DNA of 64,000 nt, taken from NCBI GenBank assembly GCA_016713115.1, contig JADJPU010000001.1, positions 1,922,001-1,986,000 on the forward strand, given 5' to 3'. Under the pieces are notes generated by a model. It ran no database searches. It was not told the DNA's origin and saw only the letters and a list, made by a program, of their open reading frames with translations. Each line of letters begins with the position of its first letter. Position 1 is the stretch's first letter. The stretch comes from Cellvibrionales bacterium (lineage in GTDB: Bacteria; Pseudomonadota; Gammaproteobacteria; Pseudomonadales; UBA7239). The position numbers and the translations under genes were made by a program. Below, in pieces: positions 26,130-41,211 of this stretch.

Positions 26130-27839
26130 ATGCTCGATAACCAGTTTGATTACATCATCGTCGGCGCCGGTTCAGCCGGTTGTGTGCTTGCCAATCGCTT
26201 GTCACGCAACAGCAATATCCGCGTGTTATTGCTGGAAGCCGGTGGCAAAGATAGCAATCCGTTGATTCACATGCCGATTGGTTTTATCAAACTGATACAC
26301 GATCCGAAAGACACCAATATTTATTATTCCGAGCCAGAGCCCGGCTGCAATAATCGACCTGTGCATTCGCCGCGCGGTCGCGTTCTGGGTGGATGCAGTT
26401 CTATCAACGGCATGGTGTATGTGCGCGGCCAGCGTGAAGATTACGACGAGTGGGCGCAGCAGCCGGGTTGTGCCGGTTGGGATTACGAAACACTGTTACC
26501 GTATTGGCGGCGTGGTGAAAACTACGAGTTGGGTGAAGCGAATCGCTATCACGGCAAAGGTGGTGAGTTGAATGTTACGGGCTGTCGCACCGAGTATCCG
26601 CAAACCGAAAATTATTTGCGTGCCGTGAAAACACTGGGTATTCCTTTTAACAAAGATTACAACGGTGAAACGCAAGAAGGCGTGGGCTATTTTCAGTTGA
26701 ATCAAAAAAATGGCAAGCGCTGGAGTTCGGCGGCAGCGTTTTTGAGTAAAGAAGTGCGCGCACGCAAAAATTTGGTGATCGCCACGCAAGCCGTTGCTGC
26801 TAAAGTGTTGTTTCACAAAACGCGCGCTATTGGCGTGCACTATTTGGATAAAAACGGTCAGTTGCAAGAAGCGGCGGCGATGCAGGAAGTGATACTCGCA
26901 GCCGGTGCGCTCAATTCACCCGCGCTGTTGGAAATGTCTGGCGTTGGACAAAAAGAAGTGTTGCAAGCGCAGGGCATAGAATTGAAACACGAACTGCGCG
27001 GCGTGGGTGAAAACTTGCAAGATCACTACCATGTGCAAGTGCAGCACGGTGTGAAAAATCCGCCGACCATTAGTGAAGACGGCAAGTTTCCGCGCATCAT
27101 CTTGAGTTTATTCCGCTACATTTTTGCCAAGCGCGGCGTGTTGGCATTTCCTGCGGCCAATGTCGTGGCATTTTTTCGCGGTGAGCGCGATGCGCGCCCT
27201 AACTTTCAAATTCACTTTACGCCAGGCGCAGGCGGCATGGATGACGCGGGCAACATGGTGCCTTCTGATATTCCTGGCGTAAATTCTACGGTGTGTGTGT
27301 TGCGCCCAAAATCGCGCGGCCATGTGCATATTCGCAGCACCGATCCAAAAGCTGCGCCGAAAATTTTGTACAACTATTTAACCGATCAGGACGATTGCGA
27401 TCGTTTGGTGGAGGGCATCAAGTGGCAGCGCAAGTTTTATGCCGCTGCGCCGTTCGCAGAAATTGCCACGCAAGAAATTATCCCTGGCGCAGCCGTGCAA
27501 ACCGATGAACAAATTTTGCAGTACGCGCGCGAAAAAGGCGGCAGCGTGTATCACCCGGTTGGCACTTGCAAAATGGGTGCGGCAGATGATGCGCTGGCGG
27601 TAGTGGATAACGAACTAAAAGTGCACGGCTTGCACGCGCTGCGTGTGGTGGATGCGTCCATTTTCCCCAATTTAATTTCCGGCAATACCCACGCGCCCGT
27701 GGTAGTGGTGGCAGAAAGAGCAGCGGATTTAATTTTGGCAGACCGCGAACAAAACCGCGCCGATGCCTTTGCCGGCTTGCCGCCGAAGGGCATTGATAAT
27801 GCGTCTGGCGCTGGCAAATGCCCGTTTGGGCATGGTTGA
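26130..27839 (+). CDS. GMC-family oxidoreductase (choline/alcohol dehydrogenase-like)
   Basis: 569 residues. FAD site YIIVGAGSAGCVLANRLS at the N-terminus; GMC signatures GRVLGGCSSINGMVYVRG and AGALNSPALLEMSGVG; active-site His in YHPVGTCKMG and the Asn-containing SGNTHAP near the C-terminus. Layout matches AlkJ/BetA-type alcohol dehydrogenases that pass electrons to the respiratory chain. Start at ATG 26130, since the frame upstream to 25980 lies in the divergent promoter region. Confidence 0.92.
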   Translation: MLDNQFDYIIVGAGSAGCVLANRLSRNSNIRVLLLEAGGKDSNPLIHMPIGFIKLIHDPKDTNIYYSEPEPGCNNRPVHSPRGRVLGGCSSINGMVYVRGQREDYDEWAQQPGCAGWDYETLLPYWRRGENYELGEANRYHGKGGELNVTGCRTEYPQTENYLRAVKTLGIPFNKDYNGETQEGVGYFQLNQKNGKRWSSAAAFLSKEVRARKNLVIATQAVAAKVLFHKTRAIGVHYLDKNGQLQEAAAMQEVILAAGALNSPALLEMSGVGQKEVLQAQGIELKHELRGVGENLQDHYHVQVQHGVKNPPTISEDGKFPRIILSLFRYIFAKRGVLAFPAANVVAFFRGERDARPNFQIHFTPGAGGMDDAGNMVPSDIPGVNSTVCVLRPKSRGHVHIRSTDPKAAPKILYNYLTDQDDCDRLVEGIKWQRKFYAAAPFAEIATQEIIPGAAVQTDEQILQYAREKGGSVYHPVGTCKMGAADDALAVVDNELKVHGLHALRVVDASIFPNLISGNTHAPVVVVAERAADLILADREQNRADAFAGLPPKGIDNASGAGKCPFGHG

Positions 27840-27848
27840 GTTTTTTCT

Positions 27849-27953
27849 TTAGCCTTTGTCGTTGCGGGTGATAATTTTTTCCGAGCCGTTTTGGATTTCG
27901 GCAATCAGATGATCGGATAGGCGCGTCCTAGCTTGGGAAAATGGAACAATCCA
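27849..27953 (-). pseudogene. Phd/YefM antitoxin-like remnant directly after brnA
   Basis: Immediately after the brnA stop, and in the same frame, 34 codons read WIVPFSQARTRLSDHLIAEI followed by QNGSEKIITRNDKG and a stop. This matches the N-terminal half of Phd/YefM antitoxins (VPxSEARxxLSxL...VxxGExxxITRxGKP). There is no start codon of its own in this frame and the C-terminal half is missing, so I call it a remnant of a second toxin-antitoxin unit. It is too short for certainty. Confidence 0.5.
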
Positions 27954-28241
27954 TCACGCCGGAGAGTGATTTTTCAGCCAGTCCTTCAGGGCAGCGTTCA
28001 TGCGGGTTTGCCAGCCTTTGCCGCTGGCCTTGAAAGCGGTGATTACATCGGCATCGTAGCGCACAGTAATTGCCTGCTTGGGTGAGATAGCCGGTGGACG
28101 CCCCATGCGCATAAACGGTTTGGCTGCTTTCCATTCCTCATCAGAGAAAGGCAAGGCATCGGGATCCGCCATAGCGGCGGCCGTGATAAGGGCATCCTCT
28201 TCTTTTGTAGGTAAAACCGTTCCCTGCTTAAGCTTTGGCAT
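27954..28241 (-). CDS. brnA: BrnA-type antitoxin
   Basis: 95 residues from MPKLKQGT at 28241. The C-terminal ribbon-helix-helix region PPAISPKQAITVRYDADVIT followed by AFKASGKGWQTRMNAALKDWL is the BrnA family pattern. It binds and neutralises BrnT and represses the operon. Its start overlaps the end of brnT by 14 bp, the normal toxin-first order of this family. Confidence 0.88.
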   Translation of the reverse strand: MPKLKQGTVLPTKEEDALITAAAMADPDALPFSDEEWKAAKPFMRMGRPPAISPKQAITVRYDADVITAFKASGKGWQTRMNAALKDWLKNHSPA

Positions 28242-28494
28242 ATCGTTTCGCCTCTCTGTTGTTGGCTTTGCGCAAGCTAATGATGCGCCGCACACCCTCA
28301 CGATCTACAAAAACTACCGTATGCAGCCTCAGCCCGATGTAACCAATGGCCAGCACCCTCGGCTCGCCATAGTTCTGGCGAGTGTCGGGAATACAAATGG
28401 CTGTGTCCCATTCAAACGCTAGGGCGTCAGTCAATGCTACCCCGTGCTTGGCGAGGTTGCTGGCATCCTTGGCAGCATCAAAAGTCATTTCCAT
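28228..28494 (-). CDS. brnT: BrnT-type ribonuclease toxin
   Basis: 88 residues: MEMTFDAAKDASNLAKHGVA, then DTRQNYGEPRVLAIGYIGLR and VDREGVRRIISLRKANNREA. This is the BrnT pattern, a RelE-like fold mRNA-cleaving toxin. It is followed by overlapping brnA. The pair is divergent to a secreted protein gene, with a perfect CRP-type site between them. Confidence 0.9.
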   Translation of the reverse strand: MEMTFDAAKDASNLAKHGVALTDALAFEWDTAICIPDTRQNYGEPRVLAIGYIGLRLHTVVFVDREGVRRIISLRKANNREAKRYAKA

Positions 28495-28582
28495 GGACTT
28501 ATTGTAGTTACACTAAGTTAAGTGGTCAATGCAGAGTCAGCGTAGGTTTCTGAACAAAATTGAAATCTCTCAAAGTTAAATA

Positions 28583-28598
28583 TGTGATACGCATCACA
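28583..28598. promoter_or_regulatory. Perfect CRP/Vfr-type binding site
   Basis: TGTGA-TACGCA-TCACA matches the CRP consensus half-sites exactly with the standard 6-base spacer. It lies 64 bp before the secreted protein start at 28663 and 88 bp before the divergent brnT start. Confidence 0.65.
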
Positions 28599-28662
28599 GT
28601 ATGGGGGGGTAAAACACATACCTTTTGCCGTTGAATGTCAATTTTGATAACAGGGCGAAGGC

Positions 28663-31572
28663 ATGGCAAAGCAGGGAAATATGGACAAGACACTGTATGT
28701 AATGCGCAGATGGCTGGCAGCAATTTTGATGGTTATTTTTTCTTCTAGCGCGCTTGCTGCGCCGGGGGATTTGGATGTCGGTTTTGGTGGTACAGGAAAA
28801 GTGCTTGTAGCTGGGACAAGCGCTTATGGTGTAAAAGTTATTCAGCAGCTAGATGGCAAGATTGTAGTTTCATCTGAATCGGCGTTGACTCGATTCAACC
28901 ATGACGGAACATTGGATACCACATTCAGTGGTGATGGAGTGGCTACTGCATCTGGCGGCAGTGTTTTGCTCCAACAGGCTGATGGCAAGTTGCTTACTGC
29001 GGGTATCTGGGGTCCTTTGCGGCGCTACACGGCCGATGGCGTTCTCGATTTGACTTTCCCGAATTCGCTCTACACCGTCAGAGGAGGTGTTCTGCAGTCG
29101 GATGGCAAAATTGTCATCGCAGGACAAACTATAAATCAATCGGCGTTGACTCGGTTTAACCCAGATGGGGCGTTGGACACTACTTTTGATGATGATGGCG
29201 TTGTAACTGCAGATATGGGTGGTGGCGGATCTGAAAGTTTTTCTGCAGTAGCACAGCAAACAGACGGCAAACTAGTTGTGGCAGGTTCTATCTCACCAGG
29301 TGGGTCGAGCAATATTTGGTCGGCGGCGCGTTTTAACTCGGATGGATCTCTCGACTCCAGCTTTGGTAAAAAAAATGTATATCCTGTGACGGGGCAGAAT
29401 ACTGCGCTCTCGGTGGTTCAGCAGGCTAACGGCGGGATCTTGGTGGCGGGGGTAGCAAATGCATCCGAGCCTGATCCAACTATGGGCGCGATAATGCGCC
29501 TAAAACCATTGGACGGTGCTATTGATACAAGTTTTGGCGCTGGTGGCACTGTAAAAATTTCTTGTATGAGTGTTAGAGACGCTATTGTGCAAAACGATGG
29601 AAAGGTGGTTGTAACTGGTTGGTGTGGAAATGATTTTCAATTTAGGCGCTTCAATGATGATGGTTCTGTGGACACTGCAATTGGTGGCGGCACGGGAATT
29701 ATTACAACTAATCTTTCAGTGGGCACAGATTCTTCACTTTCTGTTGTTCAGCAGCATGATCGTAAATTGGTTTTAGCTGGAACTGTAGGGACAGATAAAT
29801 TAGGAGTTGCGAGGTACTTGCCAGATTTGGATTCTGATGGTGATGGTATTGATGATCTGACGGATAACTGTCCCCTAGATGCCAATACGGATCAGCTCGA
29901 CACGGATATTGATGGATTGGGAGATGCTTGTGATGTTGATGATGACAACGATGGCATTCCCGATGTCTCCGATGCCTTCCCACTGGATGCGAACGAAAGC
30001 GTAGACACTGATGGTGATGGCACGGGTAACAACGCAGATACCGATGACGACGGTGATAATGTAGTTGACGCCTCAGACAACTGCTAGCTAATTGCGAATG
30101 TCGATCAACTTGATACAGACGGCGACAGCCAAGGCAATGTTTGTGATACAGACGATGACAACGATTCTGTTGCCGATGTTTCCGACAACTGCCCACTCAT
30201 TGCAAACACAAGCCAATTGGATTGGGATGGTGATGGATTAGGCGATAAATGCGATGACCCTGTGCCGTTGCCAGAAGATATTGATGGCGCTGCAAAATCT
30301 GACAAGGCTGGTACATCTGTTGCCTTTGCCGGCGATTTCAACGGAGATGGTTACGGCGATTATGTGATCGGTATGCCGGGCTATGATTTGCCTGCGGATA
30401 AGGCGCTGAAAATCAAAACGAAAAAAGACATAGGCCGCGCAGTGGTGATCTCCGGTAAAGATAGCGCGGAGCTTGCGGGCGTTGAAGGTGCTGCTGCCAA
30501 AGATGCGCTGGGCTTTGCCGTGGCTGGCGGTGCCGATGTCGATAACGACGGTTTTGATGATGTAGTTGTCGGCGCGCCCAATGCTGGAGTCACACACACC
30601 GGTACGGTGACAGTGCTTTACGGGCGAGCAAATAACACAAGCCGCAGCCCTGCCACTATCAACGGCACACAAGCCAAATCACAATTTGGCGCAGCGGTGG
30701 CACTAGGTAATGTGGACGGCGTGGCTGGTGCAGAGGTGCTGGTGGGCACGCCGAAGGAAGCCAGCGCATCTGGCATCAAACAAGCGGGCAGTGTGAGCGT
30801 GTACGCCAGCACCAATCTCAGCCGTTTTAACACCGTGTTCTATGGTGCAACAGCAAATGCTTATGCGGGCACTTCTGTCACAACAGGCAAACTGAATGAT
30901 GACGGCATTGCCATCATCATCGTCGCACCGAATGACAGTGTTGATGCCTTAAAAAATAGTGGCAGCGTTAAAGCGTATTTACTGGCAAATCCAGCAGATC
31001 CGTTCTTCACAAAAAGCGGCGCGAAAGGTTCGCAGTTTGGTAGATCCATTGCGATAGGTGATGTGAATAATGATGGCTACAAGGATGTGCTTGTTGGTGC
31101 GCCATTGGATGATGATTTGGATAACGCGCACAAAGATGCTGGCAGTATCAGTGTGTTCTCCGGCATTAGCGGCACAGAACTCACGCCGAAAAAATACGGC
31201 ACGAACGCCAAAGCGCAACTCGGCTACAGCGTGGCGCTCGGTGATGTGAATAATGATGGTAAAGCGGATTTGATTGCTGGCGCCTGGAAAGACAACAAAC
31301 CCACCAGCAACCCGAAAAAGCCCATCAAAATGGCGGGCAGTGTTGTTGTATTCAGTGGCAATGGTTACGCCCAAATCGGAACAACAAAATATGGCGATGT
31401 GACGAAAGATTATTTCGGCGCAGTCATAAGTGCTGGTGACATCAACGGTGATGGCAAAGTTGACATCATCATCGGCATTCCTGGCTTTGATTTGCCTGTC
31501 GCCGTGAATGGCAAAACCAAACTGCTGAAAGATGCGGGCAAAGTAACCGTGGTGAACGGTGTGGAGTTTTAA
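28663..31572 (+). pseudogene. Large secreted protein: delta-60 repeats, calcium-binding TSP3 repeats, FG-GAP repeats; in-frame TAG
   Basis: A 969-codon frame interrupted by one TAG at 30085-30087. The N-terminus has a signal peptide (MRRWLAAILMVIFSSSALA). Next are delta-60 type repeats (TRFNHDGTLDTTFSGDG, ARFNSDGSLDSSFG), then Asp-rich thrombospondin type-3 repeats (DSDGDGIDDLTDNCPLDANT, DVDDDNDGIPDVSDAFPLDA), then integrin-like FG-GAP/VCBS repeats (GDFNGDGYGDYVIGMPG, GDVNNDGYKDVLVGAPLDDD, GDINGDGKVDIIIGIPG). The TAG sits in a TSP3 repeat where Pro would be expected (DNC-stop-LIANVDQ). If real it yields a 474-residue product without the propeller; otherwise a sequence error or readthrough. 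Likely a surface or adhesion protein, perhaps under CRP control. Confidence 0.8.
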
Positions 31573-31597
31573 TCGCAGGGGCGCGATGATTCATTCA

Positions 31598-31663
31598 TAG
31601 CGCCAAGGTGGCGCTCCTACGGTGTTGTGCGTTGATCTGTAGGAGCGGCACTTTGCCGCGATA
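31598..31663. repeat. Inverted pair of REP-like palindromes (GTAGGAGCG type)
   Basis: Copy one, on the minus strand, at 31598-31620: AGCGCCA-AGG-TGGCGCT followed by CCTAC. Copy two, on the plus strand, at 31639-31663: GTAGGAGCGGCA-CTT-TGCCGC. Each has the GTAGGAGC head plus a short perfect hairpin, the layout of Pseudomonas-type REP elements arranged as a BIME. It may also terminate the upstream gene. Confidence 0.75.
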
Positions 31664-31716
31664 AACAGAAGTCTCGGCGCTGTTTGATCAGGAGAGGGCA
31701 GGTACAATGCCCAGCC

Positions 31717-36636
<4,920 letters not shown>

Positions 36637-36645
36637 TTATTTTAT

Positions 36646-37668
36646 TTAGTTGTGTTTGTGCAATGCTTCGTTTAATTCAATCGCGCTTTTATTGGTCAAA
36701 CATTCCATCGCGCCGTTTTTAGAGTTGCGGCGAAATAATAAATCAGATTTTCCTGCCAACTCGCGCGCTTTGCAGGTGCCAGCGCTATTGCCTGCGTTAT
36801 CAATCAATGTGATGACAGAACCAGTGGTGAGATACAAGCCAGCTTCCACCGTGCAGCGATCGCCGAGTGGAATGCCTACGCCAGCATTTGCGCCGAGCAA
36901 GCAGCCTTCGCCGAGAGAAATCACCACATTATTGCCGCCAGACAATGTGCCCATCGTTGAAGCACCGCCGCCAATATCTGAGCCTTTGCCGACAAAAACA
37001 CCGGCAGAAATGCGACCTTCCACCATGCCAGGCCCTTCCGTGCCGGCATTAAAGTTGACGAAACCTTCGTGCATGATGGTGGTGCCTTCGCCCAAATAGG
37101 CGCCGAGTCGCACGCGTGCAGTGTGAGCCACACGCACGCCGGTTGGCACAACATAATTTGCCATTTTGGGGAATTTATCGACAGAAGAAACTTCCAGTGT
37201 GCGACCGGCAATGCGCGCGGCGAGTTGTCTTTCAGGTAATTCGCGAATATCAATGGCGCCTTCATTCGTCCACGCCACATTGGGCAATAAACCAAAAATG
37301 CCCGCGAGATTGATGCTGTGCGGTTTCACCAAACGGTGCGAAAGCAAATGCAGTTTTAAATACACCTCTGGCACGGAAGTGGATTGCGCATCGGTTTCCA
37401 ATAGCGTGACAACCAAGGGCTGTTGACTGCTGCTCAGCGTGGCGAGCCAAGGTAGGGTGTGACCGTTTTTTTGCAGAGCGACATCCAATTGCCACATCTG
37501 TTCGGTACTGACTTCAATCGCCGCGTTGCCACCTGTGTGATGCAGTGTTGTCGCCACGGTGCGTGCTAAATCCTCCGTCGGGTGTAAGAGGGGGGAAGGA
37601 TAAAAAACTTCCAACCATTCGCCATGATTATTGCGTGTGCCGATACCGATACCGATTGCAAAAGTCAT
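36646..37668 (-). CDS. dapD: Tetrahydrodipicolinate N-succinyltransferase (long form)
   Basis: 340 residues, the longer DapD type of Pseudomonas and relatives. The left-handed beta-helix is seen in GAYLGEGTTIMHEGFVNFNA, VGKGSDIGGGASTMGTL and GCLLGANAGVGIPLGDRC. It succinylates tetrahydrodipicolinate with succinyl-CoA, upstream of DapC and DapE, both present in this window. The N-terminal part carries MTFAIGIGIGTRN, typical of the family. Confidence 0.95.
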   Translation of the reverse strand: MTFAIGIGIGTRNNHGEWLEVFYPSPLLHPTEDLARTVATTLHHTGGNAAIEVSTEQMWQLDVALQKNGHTLPWLATLSSSQQPLVVTLLETDAQSTSVPEVYLKLHLLSHRLVKPHSINLAGIFGLLPNVAWTNEGAIDIRELPERQLAARIAGRTLEVSSVDKFPKMANYVVPTGVRVAHTARVRLGAYLGEGTTIMHEGFVNFNAGTEGPGMVEGRISAGVFVGKGSDIGGGASTMGTLSGGNNVVISLGEGCLLGANAGVGIPLGDRCTVEAGLYLTTGSVITLIDNAGNSAGTCKARELAGKSDLLFRRNSKNGAMECLTNKSAIELNEALHKHN

Positions 37669-37794
37669 TTATTCAGTCCTCTAAAAACAGCTAGTTAGCA
37701 TAACATTTTCAGCTCCTTGACACAGGGCATGCAAACCATGATGGATGGGTGGTACAGTGGCTCTTATATCAAAAAAACCATAAGGAGAGCTGTT

Positions 37795-38220
37795 ATGTAC
37801 CAACAAATTCTCGTGGCAATTGACCTGAGTGACGAATCCAATCTTGTTTTAGAGAAAGCCACTGCATTGGCCAAGGAGTACAACGCTGCGTTAGATGTGG
37901 TGCATGTGTTGGATTGGCCGTTGACGGGGTTTGACCCCGTGGTTGGTTTTTCAGTGGTGAGTGATGACTCAATGTTGCAAGAAATGACTAATTCGGTACA
38001 AAAATTTGTAGAAAAATATGGAATAGACGCGGCACACACGCACACATTATTAGGCCAGCCTTCTAGCATGGTGGCGCATTTATCTGAACAGCTTAACGCT
38101 GATTTGTTGGTGGTGGGTTCGCATGGTCGGCGCGGCTGGCGCGCATTACTGGGCTCAACCGCTAACGCCATCGTGCATGTGATTCAGTGCGACTGTTTGG
38201 TGGTGCGTATTAAATCTTGA
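37795..38220 (+). CDS. UspA-type universal stress protein
   Basis: 141 residues starting MYQQILVAIDLSDES, with AAGGAG upstream at 37782-37787. The nucleotide-binding motif GSHGRRGWRALLGSTANAIV (G-x2-G-x9-G-S/T) is intact, so an ATP-binding member is expected. It is a lone plus-strand gene between dapD and the glycosyltransferase-sulfatase gene, whose stop it overlaps by 37 bp in convergent orientation. Confidence 0.9.
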   Translation: MYQQILVAIDLSDESNLVLEKATALAKEYNAALDVVHVLDWPLTGFDPVVGFSVVSDDSMLQEMTNSVQKFVEKYGIDAAHTHTLLGQPSSMVAHLSEQLNADLLVVGSHGRRGWRALLGSTANAIVHVIQCDCLVVRIKS

Positions 38221-41202
38221 TAAGCCGCTGCGGTTAATTTTCTACACAACACAGCGGGCTGTTCTGGGCAGTGGTGTGCGACATCCAGTGGTTTTCCGCC
38301 TGTGCTGAACCACCACTGCAAAACTTCGCGGCGATATTGTGCGATGCGTGCTTGTTGCTCGGTATCGTTGACAAGATTATTTCTTTCGTAAGGATCATCG
38401 GGCAAATAAAATAATTCTTCATCGCCACCTTCACGCTCAGGGAATGGCATCACACCTTTTTGGATGGTGAGATCGGCATTATCTTTTTCACGAAGATCGC
38501 GCAGAAAGAAGATGTATTTCCAATCGCCGTCGCGCACATGTAGGGCAAAGATGTCACGCTCTGGTCTAGGGAGCGGGTCTGTTTTTAGTGTGTAGGCTGG
38601 GTAGTTGGCGCCGAATAATTTTTCAGCAGCTGGCGCGGTTTTCTGCTCGATAACAGGCAGTAAGCTGTGGCCTGGCAGCGTGCTATTAGATGGTTGTGGT
38701 GCGCCAGCCAGCTCTAGTACGGTGCGATATAAGTTGACGGTATCGACGCCTGCATCAATGCGCTGTGCAGGAAAATGCTTAGGCCAATAGAAAACAAGAG
38801 GCGTCCGGATTCCCAATTCATACGGTGTGCTTTTGGATGCGCCGCGGTTGCTAAAGCCGTTGTCAGCCATGAAGATAAATAGGGTATTTTCTAGCTGTTT
38901 TTTGTTAGACAAATTGTCGTAGAGCTTTTTAAATTCAGCATCAAACCAAGCGGTATTTCCTAATAGTTGTTTTTCTTTCTCAATAAACTCCTGTTGTTTG
39001 TCGGCAGGGATATTGCGTAAATTGATGGCGCTGCTGTCTACAGTGTCTACATATTGTTGTGGCGAGTTATATGGTTGGTGCGGAATCATCGGCGCCCACC
39101 AAATAAACATCGGTTGTTTTCCAGAGAAATTATCGAGAAATTGCCAAAGTTTATCTTGGTCTTGTCGGGCAAATTCCTCTTTGCGATTGTCGTAGTAATC
39201 AAAGCCGCGCAGGTCTGGCTCATCTTCCCAAAATTTTCCGCCAGCAAATGTCACATACCCCTGCTGCTGTAAGCGCGTAGCTAGCGTTGCCGAACCTAAC
39301 GGTAACACAGGGACACCATTGTTGGCATGCAGGCGATTTTGATGTGGCCACTGTCCGGTTAGCAGCGTGGCAAGTGACGGACGACAAAATGCTGTTGGCA
39401 CATAAGCCGTAGTAAATACCGTGCCTTGTTGTGCGAGATGATCTAGCGTGGGGGTGCGCACCGCTTTGTTGCCCATAAAGCCAAAATTGTCATAACTCAC
39501 ATCATCGGCAAGTACAAAAACAATGTTGGGGTGCGTGCTGTTTTTAGATGAGGTAAGGGCTGGCGTGTTGCCATTAATATCTGCAATGCCGTATTGCGCC
39601 GCTAATTCTTTGCGAACAGCAATAAATAACTCAGAGCCAATCGAACGCTGAGAAAATTTGCCTTGGATATGTCGAACTTCGCGATAGATGATGATGTAAC
39701 CATTGTCTTCCAGCGCTTGTTTTCGCATGCCATAACCCAGATCGTATAAAACATCGGGTTTTTTGAATGCCACACTGTCTACCTAATACAGGTAACAGCG
39801 CGAAAAATTGCTCGTAGCTGATGATGAGACCGTTGCTAGTGCGTTTGAACGGTTTGAGTAATGGGCAATCGGTTAACTCACGAGTGCTCAATGCGCGCAG
39901 ATCTAAAAAACGCAATTTATTTGGAAAATTGATAGCTAAGTGGTATGGGATAAATCCCATTTGGATGGAGGTGATATTGAGTTTTTGTGGGTGATTTTGC
40001 AGTTTGCTAATAAGTGTGTTGAGTTGCTCTAGTTGTGGCATATCACGCAGTGCGTCTTTGCTTTGCCATATGGAATCGAGCTCATGCACAGCAAAGCCGG
40101 TTGATTTTGTTTTTGCAAATTGCCAGCTGTTTTGGAGGGAAAAAATAATGGTTGGTAGAAGGAGTGCTAACAGGACGCGCGGCCACGGCGTAAAAAACAG
40201 TATGGCGCTGAGCAATAGGGCTGGTAAGACGGGCAGTAAAAATCGACTGGCATCCATCCAGTCGCCACCTGTTGCGATAATAAATGCTATTTGTGCTATA
40301 GCCAGCATGCAGCAAGTAAGAATTTGTGTGCGGTTTCTGTGTTTCCATAAAAGTAGCGCTAAAGCGCCACAACTCAGGCCGGCCATCATCACTGCCAAGG
40401 CGACAATAGACTGGCCGCCTTCTATTAAATAGTTTATGCCATTGAAAATATTGGTGATGAAATTGTCATTGTGTTTGGCGGTAACGGGTTGCGGAAACCA
40501 GTCATCAAAATAAAAGTATCGCCATGCGCTGACAGTTGCTGCAGAAAATGCAGTGGCGAGCAGTAGTGTTAGCCATGCACGGTGGTTAACTGTTTTGAAA
40601 GACCAGCGCAGCAGACACTGTAGAGGCCATGTGGCAAGTGCAAAGCACAGCAGAACAGCAAACGCTTCCGGCCTGTTTAAGACAGCGCCGATGCAACACA
40701 GCGTTAGCAATGCGTATTGGTATTTCGTTATTTTTTCTTTTAAACACAAAAAAAGAATGGCAGTAAATAGAAAAGCAGCTGTCAGTGTTTCCATGCCACT
40801 ACTGGACCAAAAAACCATTGGGCTGGCGCTGGCTAATAGTAGCGTTGCGTGAGTGTTGGTATTGCGGTCTTTAAGGATCGCTGCAAAAGCTCCCAGTGCT
40901 AATACGCCGGACAATATAGAAAGCGCACACGATAAAGTTGGAATAGAAATAAAAGGCAGCAATTTATATAGCGCTGCTAAAAGTATGGTGTAGAACAGTG
41001 TGGAGGATTGTTCTACCGGTTCGCCGTTGTAGTTGAGAATGCTGCCGTGTTCAGCAAGAGAATAGGCGGACCAGTAAGTAAAAAAGGCATCGTCGCGTGT
41101 TGTGTTGCCATACAGCAATACACATTGGGCCAGCAGTAATCCCATGGCTACTATTGGCCATGGCATAAAGTATTTGCGCAGTGTGTTGAGAGTGCTGCCC
41201 AT
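38184..41202 (-). CDS. Membrane glycosyltransferase (GT-C type) fused to a periplasmic sulfatase; one-base frameshift
   Basis: About 1005 residues once one extra base in a run of six T (39759-39764) is removed. N-terminal half: many hydrophobic segments, DDAFFTYWSAYSLAEHGSIL near 37, SGMETLTAAF, the layout of GT-C lipid-linked sugar transferases. Its own C-terminus (CGIQKPDVLYDLGYG..., ELFIAVRKELAAQYGI) leads without a stop or usable start into a sulfatase domain: NIVFVLADDVSYDNFGFMG, AFCRPSLATLLTGQWPHQNR, GKFWEDEPDLRGFD, FMADNGFSNRGASK. The catalytic motif is CRPSL where CxPSR is usual. It is the last gene of the map-glnD-dapC-nth unit, 9 bp after nth. I infer a cell-envelope glycan that is built and edited by one protein. 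Confidence 0.7.
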
Positions 41203-41211
41203 CGTTCTGCC

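Noticed and set aside
27551..27904. Reverse-strand 117-codon frame overlapping the end of the GMC gene
   Set aside because: Most of it is antisense to the GMC C-terminus; the real signal in this area is the Phd-like frame at 27849-27953.
37717..37745. TTGACA as a promoter for uspA
   Set aside because: No acceptable -10 element lies 16-18 bases downstream.
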